From: Lysobacter sp.
Lineage (GTDB): Bacteria; Pseudomonadota; Gammaproteobacteria; Xanthomonadales; Xanthomonadaceae
Assembly (NCBI GenBank): GCA_013141175.1
Contig: JABFRN010000001.1
Coordinates: 3,182,001-3,246,000 of the forward strand
Direction of reading: 5' to 3'
DNA: 64,000 nucleotides
Shown in pieces: positions 57,216-64,000 of this stretch. How positions within the stretch are numbered: the first letter of the stretch is position 1; each line of letters starts with the position of its first letter. Made by a program: the position numbers and the translations under genes. Under the pieces are notes generated by a model that saw only the letters and a list, made by a program, of their open reading frames with translations, ran no database searches and was not told where the DNA came from.

Positions 57216-59117
57216 ATGCTTGAATATCCCCGTTGGAAATATGCCGTCATCCTGATCGTGATGCTGCTCAGCGCGCTGTATGCGCTGCCCAACATCTTCC
57301 CGCAGGATCCCTCCGTGCAGATCACCGCCAATCGCGGCGCGAAGATCGACGACGCGCTCGAGCAGCGCGTATCGCAGACCTTGACCCAGGCGGGCGTCAA
57401 GCCGAAATCGGTCGAGAAGCAGGGCAAGAACCTGTTGGTCCGCGCGTCCGATCCCGATACGCAGACCAAGGCCTACGATGCGCTGCGCGAGTCGTTGGGC
57501 AGCAACGGCAATTACGTGGTGGCCCTGAATCTCGCCTCGAACGTGCCCTCATGGCTGAGCGCCATCGGCGCCAAGCCGATGTCGCTGGGTCTCGATCTGC
57601 AGGGCGGCGTGCATTTCCTGATGGAAGTGGACAAGAAGGCTGCGATCGACAAGCGTTTCGAGGTCTATCTGTCCGATATCCGCAGTTCGCTGCGTGACCA
57701 GGGCATCGGCTACCAGTCGGTCGAACGCGACGGCAACGCGCTGGTGGTCACGCTCACCCAGGCGACCGATCTCAACAAAGCGCAGGGGCTGATCCAGAAG
57801 AATCTCAGCGCGAATGCGCTCGATGCCGGTGCGGTCGCGTCGGCCAACGCGTTCACCTACGACGCGGCGGGCAACATCCTGCGGATCGGCGTGTCCGACG
57901 AGATGGTGCGCCAGATGACCCTCAATGCGGTCGAGCAGAATCTGGGCACGCTGCGCAATCGCGTCAACTCCCTCGGTGTGGCGGAACCGGTGATGCAGCG
58001 CCAGGGCGCCGATCGCGTCGTCGTGCAGTTGCCGGGCGTGCAGGACACCGCAGCCGCCAAGCGTACGCTGGGCGCCACCGCGACGCTCGAATACCGCAGC
58101 GTGTATGAAGGCAACGCCATCGACGCGCGCGAGACCGGCAACGTGCCGCCGGGCGCACGGCTCTACGCCAGCCGCAATATGGGTGCCGATGGCAAACCCG
58201 TTCCGGTGCTGCTCAACAAGCGCATCATCGTCGCCGGCGAAGACATGGTCGATGCGCGCACTTCGCTCGACAACAACGGCCTGCCGGCGGTGCTGGTCAC
58301 GCTCAACAGCGCCGGCGGCCAGCGCATGCTGCAGTTCACCACCGAAAACGTGAACAAGCCGATGGCGGTGGTCTACATCGAGCGGGTGCCGCAGGTGCGG
58401 ATCGTCGATGGCAAGGAAGTGAAGAGCTTCCAGGTGAAGGAAGAGGTCATTTCCGTCGCCAACGTCAACGAACCCTTCGGCAAGACTTTCCAGACCACCG
58501 GCCTGGAGCGTACGGAAGCGGAGGATCTGTCCAAGTTGCTCAAAGCCGGTGCGCTGGCCGCGCCGATGGACTTCGTGGAAGAACGTACCGTCGGCCCGAG
58601 CCTCGGCAAGCAGAACGTCGAGCGCGGCCTGAAAGCCGTGGCCTTCTCCTTCATCTTCGCGCTGGTGTTCTTCCTGTTCTACTACCGCATGTTCGGCGTG
58701 GTCACTTGCATCGCGCTGCTGCTCAACCTGTTGATGGTGTTCGCGTTGATGTCGGTGTTCGGGGCGACGATGAGTCTGCCCGGCCTGGCCGGCATCGCGT
58801 TGACGGTCGGCATGTCGGTGGATGCCAACGTGCTCATCAATGAACGTATCCGCGAAGAACTGCGCGCCGGATTGCCGCCCCAGAAGGCGATCTCCGAAGG
58901 CTATGACCGCGCCTCGGGGACCATTCTCGACGCCAACATCACTGCGTTCCTCGCCGGTCTGGCGATGTTCGCGTTCGGCACCGGCCCGCTCAAGGGCTTC
59001 GGCGTCACCACCATGCTCGGTATCGCAACGTCGGCCTACACCGCCGTGTCCGTGTCGCGCGGCATCGCCACGCTGATCTACGGCCGCCGTCGCAAGCTGC
59101 AATCCGTCGCGATCTAA
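57216..59117 (+). CDS. secD: Protein translocase subunit SecD
   Basis: 633 residues, starting MLEYPRWKYAVIL. Six transmembrane helices, the GLDLQGGVHFLMEV D1 motif, and the RND-type region VGMSVDANVLINERIREELR with its essential Asp. Couples proton flow to protein export. Confidence 0.97.
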   Translation: MLEYPRWKYAVILIVMLLSALYALPNIFPQDPSVQITANRGAKIDDALEQRVSQTLTQAGVKPKSVEKQGKNLLVRASDPDTQTKAYDALRESLGSNGNYVVALNLASNVPSWLSAIGAKPMSLGLDLQGGVHFLMEVDKKAAIDKRFEVYLSDIRSSLRDQGIGYQSVERDGNALVVTLTQATDLNKAQGLIQKNLSANALDAGAVASANAFTYDAAGNILRIGVSDEMVRQMTLNAVEQNLGTLRNRVNSLGVAEPVMQRQGADRVVVQLPGVQDTAAAKRTLGATATLEYRSVYEGNAIDARETGNVPPGARLYASRNMGADGKPVPVLLNKRIIVAGEDMVDARTSLDNNGLPAVLVTLNSAGGQRMLQFTTENVNKPMAVVYIERVPQVRIVDGKEVKSFQVKEEVISVANVNEPFGKTFQTTGLERTEAEDLSKLLKAGALAAPMDFVEERTVGPSLGKQNVERGLKAVAFSFIFALVFFLFYYRMFGVVTCIALLLNLLMVFALMSVFGATMSLPGLAGIALTVGMSVDANVLINERIREELRAGLPPQKAISEGYDRASGTILDANITAFLAGLAMFAFGTGPLKGFGVTTMLGIATSAYTAVSVSRGIATLIYGRRRKLQSVAI

Positions 59118-59129
59118 GGGAGCGCAATC

Positions 59130-60086
59130 ATGAAGCCTTTCAACGTGTTCCCTTACGACAGCAACATCGATTTCATGCGCCTGCGCATGATCTCGCTGGC
59201 GGTGGCTGCCCTCATCATGTTCGTCGGTATCGGCGCGATGTTCTCCAAGGGGTTCAACTTCGCCCTGGATTTCACCGGCGGCGTCGGCATCGAGCTGGCC
59301 TACGACAAGCCGGTGGACGTGGACAACGTGCGCAAGCGCCTGGAAGCCGCCGGATACGAAAGCGCCCAGGTGCAGACGTTCGGCACCGGCAAGGAGCTGC
59401 TGGTCCGCCTGCGCGACGATTCCAAGAAGATCGCCGGCGACGACCCGACGGCCAGCATCGCCGAAAGCGTGCGCGTGGCCGCCTCCGAGCCGGGCAATCC
59501 GGCGAAGAAGCTGCGCAGCGCGGAAATCAGCCCGCAGGTCGGCCGTGAACTGGCCGAGAACGGACTGTATGCGGTGCTGTTCGTGGTCATCGGATTCCTC
59601 GCCTACATTTCGTTCCGCTTCGAGTGGAAATTCGCGGTCGCCGCGATCGTGACCACCCTGCATGACGTGTTGGTGGTGGCGGGCTGGTTCGCGTTGAGCG
59701 GGCACGAGTTCGACCTCACGGTGCTCGCGGGTGTGTTGTCGGTGATGGGGTATTCGATCAACGACACCATCGTGGTCTTCGACCGCGTCCGCGAAAATTT
59801 CCGCGGCATGCGCGTGTCTCCGGGCGAGGTATTGAACAAGTCGATCAACCAGACGCTGTCGCGCACGGTGATCACGTCGTTCGTGGCGTTCCTGACCGTC
59901 TTCGCGCTGTATCTCTACGGTGGCGGTTCGCTGCGCGGCATGGCCGAATCGCAGATGCTGGGCATCATCATCGGTACGCTGTCCTCGATCTTCGTCGCCT
60001 GCCCGCTGTTGCTGTGGCTCGGCGTGAACAAGCAGGATCTGATGCCGAAAGCCCGCGACGAGGCAGCGCTGGCGCGCCGACCCTGA
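59130..60086 (+). CDS. secF: Protein translocase subunit SecF
   Basis: 318 residues, partner of SecD. DFTGGVGIELAYDKPV, VLSVMGYSINDTIVVFDRVR and a final GTLSSIFVACPLLLW helix. Twelve bases behind secD. Confidence 0.97.
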   Translation: MKPFNVFPYDSNIDFMRLRMISLAVAALIMFVGIGAMFSKGFNFALDFTGGVGIELAYDKPVDVDNVRKRLEAAGYESAQVQTFGTGKELLVRLRDDSKKIAGDDPTASIAESVRVAASEPGNPAKKLRSAEISPQVGRELAENGLYAVLFVVIGFLAYISFRFEWKFAVAAIVTTLHDVLVVAGWFALSGHEFDLTVLAGVLSVMGYSINDTIVVFDRVRENFRGMRVSPGEVLNKSINQTLSRTVITSFVAFLTVFALYLYGGGSLRGMAESQMLGIIIGTLSSIFVACPLLLWLGVNKQDLMPKARDEAALARRP

Positions 60087-60103
60087 TCGCAGGGTTCGCT
60101 CCA

Positions 60104-60137
60104 CGCAAAAGGCCGCGCAACAGCGCGGCCTTTTGCG
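60104..60137 (+). terminator. Terminator after secF
   Basis: A 15-bp perfect stem with AACA loop, GCGCGGCCTTTTG on the right arm, 18 bases beyond the secF stop. Confidence 0.85.
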
Positions 60138-60156
60138 TTCTGGCGAGACACCGGGT

Positions 60157-60370
60157 TTGTAGGGCGGGCCTCGGCCCGCCGATGCGATATCTCCGCGACA
60201 GGGCAAATGATCGAAGCGGTTTCGCTCGTCGGTTTGAAGCGATCGGAAAAGCCGCAATTGATCGGCAGTCGCCGTTCTTTCACCCGTGGTTCCCGCGAAC
60301 GCGGGAACCCAGTGTCTTTGCGCTGCGCGGAACCTTGAAAGTCGCTGGATCCCCGCGTTCGCGGGGACGA
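60157..60370. repeat. Cluster of short dispersed repeats between secF and suhB
   Basis: The gap between convergent secF and suhB holds no gene. It contains a REP-like hairpin GGCGGGCC/GGCCCGCC (60162-60180), a hairpin GGTTCCCGC/GCGGGAACC (60288-60309) and CCCCGCG-TT-CGCGGGG (60351-60366). The last two belong to the frequent CCCGCGAACGCGGG dispersed repeat. A further GC hairpin lies at 60417-60434, just before the suhB stop. Confidence 0.7.
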
Positions 60371-60438
60371 CGACGTTTTTTCGAAATGCTCGAAAAAGTG
60401 GGGATACCCCAAGCCAGGGCCCGCCCTGCGGGCCTGTA

Positions 60439-61266
60439 TCAATCGAAGGTCTTGGCGTATCCGGTGTTGACCAGGGTTTTCTGCAGCGGTTCGATGATGC
60501 GGACATTGGCGGCGACGACCTGTCGCGAGCCGGTGTCGATGTGCATCGGGCCCAGCGCCGCACCGCGGAAATCGCAGACCCGGCCGCCGGCCTCGCGGAC
60601 GAGCAGAACGCCTGCGGCGAGATCCCATGCTTTCAGGCCGGCCTCGAAATAGCCGTCGTAGCGGCTCGCCGCCACGTAGGCCAGATCCAGCGCCGCCGAA
60701 CCGCAGCGGCGGATGTCCTCGGCGTGCACGAGCAGCGATTTGACGCAATCGAGCTGAGCCTCGGCGCGTTTGCGCTCGCGCGGCGCGAAGCCGGTCGCGA
60801 GCATCGCGCCTTCGAGTTCCTTGCGCTCGGAGACGCGGATGCGGTGCCCATTGAGCTGGGCGCCGCCGCCGCGGCTGGCGGTGAACAGTTCGTTGCGCAG
60901 CGGATCGAAGATCACCGCATGCACGGGTTCCGCGGCCTCGCACAAAGCGATGGACACGCACCAGTGCGGGATGCCGTGGAGATAGTTGCTGGTGCCGTCG
61001 AGCGGGTCGATGACCCAGGTGAAGCGGCTTGCGCCGCGATTGCCCTTCTGCTGTCCGCCTTCCTCGCCCAGAACGGTGTAATCCGGATGCGCGCGGCGCA
61101 GTTCCTTGATGATCGCGACCTCCGCCAGAGTGTCGATTTCGCTGGCGTAGTCCATCCGGTCCTTCTCGACCACTTCGATCGCTTCGAGCCGGGCCAGATG
61201 CCGCAGCAGGATGTTGCCGCCGGCGCGAGCCGCTTTGACCATGACGTTGACAGCAGGCTGATGCAT
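60439..61266 (-). CDS. suhB: Inositol-1-monophosphatase (SuhB)
   Basis: 275 residues. Metal ligands Glu in LGEEGG, Asp in [15 protein letters not shown] and the C-terminal AWDLAAG. SuhB also binds the antitermination complex of rRNA operons. Start [18 protein letters not shown] at 61266. Divergent from trmJ. Confidence 0.95.
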   Translation of the reverse strand: MHQPAVNVMVKAARAGGNILLRHLARLEAIEVVEKDRMDYASEIDTLAEVAIIKELRRAHPDYTVLGEEGGQQKGNRGASRFTWVIDPLDGTSNYLHGIPHWCVSIALCEAAEPVHAVIFDPLRNELFTASRGGGAQLNGHRIRVSERKELEGAMLATGFAPRERKRAEAQLDCVKSLLVHAEDIRRCGSAALDLAYVAASRYDGYFEAGLKAWDLAAGVLLVREAGGRVCDFRGAALGPMHIDTGSRQVVAANVRIIEPLQKTLVNTGYAKTFD

Positions 61267-61374
61267 CGCGAACGACTCCGGGCGCGGCCCTTGCGGGCGC
61301 GTGAAAAAACGGTGACAGGGCAGGGAAAAAGAGCAGTGCGGTTCTGGACCGCGCGACAGTTTAACATTGCGGCC

Positions 61375-62187
61375 ATGTCCTCCGCCTCCGCGTCCCCGCC
61401 CGTCGAACGTCTCCGGATCGTGCTGGTCGGCACCCAGCATCCCGGCAATATCGGTTCCGCTGCGCGGGCGATGAAGACCATGGGCTTCTCGCGCCTGGTG
61501 TTGGTGGCGCCGATGCAGTTTCCGCACCCCGAGGCCTACGCGCTGGCGGCCGGCGCGAACGATGTGCTGGAGGCTGCCGTGCGGGTCGATACCCTGGCCG
61601 AGGCCGTCGCCGATTGCCGGCTGGTGCTCGGTTGTACCGCCCGCAGCCGCCGGATCGCGCTCGAAGCCTTGCATCCGCGCCAGGCTGCCGAGCGCGGACG
61701 GGTCGCGGTCGAAGCCGGCGACGAGGTGGCGCTCGTATTCGGCCGCGAGCGGACCGGATTGGACAACGACGAGCTCCAGCTCTGCCACGCGGCCGTGCAT
61801 ATTCCCGCGAACCCCGATTACAGCTCCTTGAATCTGGCTGCCGCCGTCCAGGTCTTGGCATACGAATTGCGTGTAGGTTGGTCCATGGATGAGTCGTTGC
61901 CCCCGATCGCGCCAGCTGGCGCGGCCCGGGCGCACGAGGTTCGGAGCGAACCGCCCGCGACCCATGCCCAGCTCGAGGGCTTCTTTTCGCAATTGGCAGA
62001 CACCCTGGATGCAATCGATTTTCACAAAGGCCGGACAGCGGCGACCGCGATGCGCAAGTTCAGGCGACTGTTCCTGCGCGCGGACCTCGATGCCCGCGAT
62101 GTCCGGCTTTTGCGGGGTTTGCTCGCCGATGCCAAGCGTATGGCCGACATCGCCGAAGGCCGTCTTCCGCCGCCGCGGGTGCCCTGA
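61375..62187 (+). CDS. trmJ: tRNA (cytidine/uridine-2'-O-)-methyltransferase TrmJ
   Basis: 270 residues of the SPOUT fold: [35 protein letters not shown] and [20 protein letters not shown] form the knotted SAM site. Methylates position 32 of some tRNAs. suhB-trmJ divergence is a conserved pair. Confidence 0.94.
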   Translation: MSSASASPPVERLRIVLVGTQHPGNIGSAARAMKTMGFSRLVLVAPMQFPHPEAYALAAGANDVLEAAVRVDTLAEAVADCRLVLGCTARSRRIALEALHPRQAAERGRVAVEAGDEVALVFGRERTGLDNDELQLCHAAVHIPANPDYSSLNLAAAVQVLAYELRVGWSMDESLPPIAPAGAARAHEVRSEPPATHAQLEGFFSQLADTLDAIDFHKGRTAATAMRKFRRLFLRADLDARDVRLLRGLLADAKRMADIAEGRLPPPRVP

Positions 62188-62283
62188 CAGCGTTCCGGCA
62201 TCCTGCCGCGGATCGCACCTGCGGGGGATGCTCCCGAGCCATTCCGCAGCGACCATCGGTGCCAGCGCCGGGCAGTCGGAGCG

Positions 62284-63210
62284 TTGATCTTGGCCCGTCT
62301 GCTCGCGTTGCTGGTGGTCCTGTCGACCCTCGCCGGTGTGGTGCCGGGTGCGGCAGCGGCTGACGATTCGCGTCACATTCTGGTCCTGGGGCGCATCAGC
62401 GACGACCCCAAGACCCACTATGAACAGCTGAAGCCGCTGCTCGATTACGTGGTGCCGCGGATGGCCGATGTCGGTATCCGCGAGGGGCGGGTGCTGATGG
62501 CGCGCGATGCGCAACAGATGGCCAGCTATCTCCGGCGCGGTCAGGTCGACTGGGTCACCGAGACCGCAGGCACCGCGATGCTGTTGGAACAGAAGGGCAA
62601 CGCACAACCCCTGTTGCTGACCGAGCGGGATGGCGTCAGTCGTTATCGCACCGTCTTTTTCGTCCGCCACGACAGTGGCCTGAAAGACCTGGAAGACCTG
62701 CGCGGGCGCAGCGTCGCGTTCCAGAACAACGCATCGACCAGCGCTTATTTCCTGCCTGCCATCGAGCTGCTGCACCGGAAGCTGTCGTTGAGCCTGCTGC
62801 TGTCGCCGATGGACAAACCGACCGACAAGACGGTCGGATACGTGTTCGCGCGCTCGGAGTTGAACATCGGCGCCTGGGTGCACAAGCGACTGGTCGATGC
62901 CGGCACGATGAACGATATCGACTGGAACAATCCGGCACGGGTGCCGCCGTCCTTCCGCAAGGATCTGGAAGTCATCCATATCACCGAGCCGGTGCCGCGT
63001 GCGCTGGAGATGGTCCGCCGCGACCTCGACCCGAAGGTCCAGGCGCGACTGCGCGAAGTGCTGATCGACGCCGCCGGCGACCCGCGCGCCCGCGAAGCGC
63101 TGCAGTATTTTTTCCGCACCACCCGGTTCATGCCGATCGACGGCGAAACCCGACGCGTGCTCGATCGCATTCGCGCCGGTGTCGCGCAAGTGCGGGCGGA
63201 TGTCGAATGA
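62284..63210 (+). CDS. PhnD-like periplasmic substrate-binding protein
   Basis: 308 residues with a Sec signal peptide. Type 2 periplasmic-binding fold of the PhnD/phosphate-phosphonate group: [32 protein letters not shown] and [15 protein letters not shown] are group motifs. Start is TTG at 62284 or 62290 (GGAG upstream favours the latter). With no ABC permease here, it more likely feeds the sensor gene that follows 10 bases later. Confidence 0.8.
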   Translation: MILARLLALLVVLSTLAGVVPGAAAADDSRHILVLGRISDDPKTHYEQLKPLLDYVVPRMADVGIREGRVLMARDAQQMASYLRRGQVDWVTETAGTAMLLEQKGNAQPLLLTERDGVSRYRTVFFVRHDSGLKDLEDLRGRSVAFQNNASTSAYFLPAIELLHRKLSLSLLLSPMDKPTDKTVGYVFARSELNIGAWVHKRLVDAGTMNDIDWNNPARVPPSFRKDLEVIHITEPVPRALEMVRRDLDPKVQARLREVLIDAAGDPRAREALQYFFRTTRFMPIDGETRRVLDRIRAGVAQVRADVE

Positions 63211-63220
63211 GGTCGCTCGG

Positions 63221-64000
63221 ATGAGGGTGTTCGAAGGTCTCCACGCCAAGTTCATGTCGGTGATCGGTCTGACGCTGCTGGTGATGCTCGCGGTCGTCGC
63301 GTTGATCTGGCAGCGCCAGACCACGACGCAGGAGGAAGTGCTGCGCCTGAGCCGGGACGCGACCCGGACCCTGGTGTTCGACCGCCTGCGCCAACGCGGT
63401 GAGGCGCAGGTGGGGCAGGCGGCGGATCTGCTGGTCAACCCGACCTATTACTTCGACCTCGATGCCGTCGGTGCCACCACCCGCAGCATCCTGCACCAGT
63501 CCGACGTCAGCTATGTGCTGGTCTACGACGCGAAAGGCAGCATCATCCACGACGGCTCCGGCGACATTCCGACCTTCGGCCAGCAGATGCGCGACGCGCT
63601 TGCGCAGCAGATCGTTTCCGCCGACGCGCTGCTGGTGCTGAGCACCGACGAGGTGATGGATGTCTCCACGCCGATCCGGATCGGCGACCAGCGTCTGGGC
63701 GGGATACGCGTCGGCTATTCGCTGGTCAAGATCCGCGCCGAAGAGGCGCATGTGAACCGCGAGATCGGCGATCGCCTGCGCGAGATCGGCAATCGCCATC
63801 TGGCCTGGATCGGCCTGCTGCTGCTGATGCTGGTCTCGCTGGCGGTGCTGGTCGGGATCGTGCTGCAGCGGGCGCTGGTGCGCCCGATCCGCCAACTTTC
63901 CGATGCCGCCCGCGCGATCGAAGCGGGCAATTTCTCCACCTCGCTGCCGGTCAACGCCCGCAAGGACGAGGTCGGTACGCTGGTGCGCGCGTTCGCGCGG
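63221..64000 (+). CDS. Membrane sensor protein with periplasmic domain and HAMP (partial)
   Basis: At least 260 residues, open to the end of the window. N-terminal transmembrane helix ([20 protein letters not shown]), periplasmic PAS-like sensor domain ([18 protein letters not shown]), second transmembrane helix ([20 protein letters not shown]) and a HAMP domain ([20 protein letters not shown]). The output domain lies beyond the window; GGDEF, EAL or histidine kinase are all possible. Paired with the PhnD-like protein upstream. Confidence 0.8.
   Translation, partial: MRVFEGLHAKFMSVIGLTLLVMLAVVALIWQRQTTTQEEVLRLSRDATRTLVFDRLRQRGEAQVGQAADLLVNPTYYFDLDAVGATTRSILHQSDVSYVLVYDAKGSIIHDGSGDIPTFGQQMRDALAQQIVSADALLVLSTDEVMDVSTPIRIGDQRLGGIRVGYSLVKIRAEEAHVNREIGDRLREIGNRHLAWIGLLLLMLVSLAVLVGIVLQRALVRPIRQLSDAARAIEAGNFSTSLPVNARKDEVGTLVRAFAR

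Overview
The window looks like chromosome from a high-GC gammaproteobacterium of the Xanthomonadales/Lysobacterales (Lysobacter-like). This rests on the thrS-infC-(insert)-rpmI-rplT-pheS-pheT-ihfA-merR order, REP elements with the TGTAGGAGCGG core, TraB/GumN-like and YggX proteins, an effector-like protein with an XVIPCD-type C-terminus (the tag for the Xanthomonadales type IV secretion system), and many GTGA/ATGA gene overlaps. No database search was possible; names come from motifs, lengths and gene order.

1-12.9 kb: a 4'-phosphopantetheinyl transferase, a convergent aminotransferase/sulfotransferase-like pair, then the translation operon. thrS is preceded by a sigma70-like promoter, a 7-codon leader peptide with three Thr codons and a terminator hairpin, which together read as a threonine attenuator. 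infC appears to start at ATC. A terminator follows infC, then an ankyrin lipoprotein and an XVIPCD lipase (candidate immunity/effector pair) are wedged in before a new promoter drives rpmI-rplT-pheST-ihfA-merR. A tRNA-Pro(GGG) ends the block.

12.86-22.91 kb: a 10-kb island bounded by a 47-bp direct repeat of the tRNA-Pro 3' half. It holds a 2421-residue SpvB/FG-GAP/Rhs giant protein whose AT-rich C-terminus carries a JAMM metalloprotease motif, a small lipoprotein behind it (candidate immunity), and a second secreted-protein gene cut by an IS5-family element. No integrase is visible.

23-35 kb: TraB/GumN-like protein, dxs with a receiver-like partner gene, an HNH endonuclease, acyl-CoA dehydrogenase, two envelope proteins (a lipoprotein and a lipocalin), and an ECF sigma factor overlapping a Ser/Thr kinase with a TPR-type C-terminus.

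35-49.6 kb: a secreted GH43-ricin enzyme and a secreted esterase-like protein, tRNA-Phe, a DUF6491-like lipoprotein, yggX, mutY-asmA-like-ftsY (overlapping, minus strand) divergent from rsmD-coaD, then a tightly overlapping ferredoxin-GGT-GNAT-MBL-MAPEG run with a glutathione flavour.

49.7-64 kb: upp, an alpha/beta hydrolase, a class III aminotransferase divergent from an Lrp regulator with a tandem palindromic operator candidate, a 2-oxoglutarate oxygenase, the queA-tgt-yajC-secD-secF block, convergent suhB, trmJ, and a PhnD-like binding protein followed by a HAMP sensor protein that runs off the window end.
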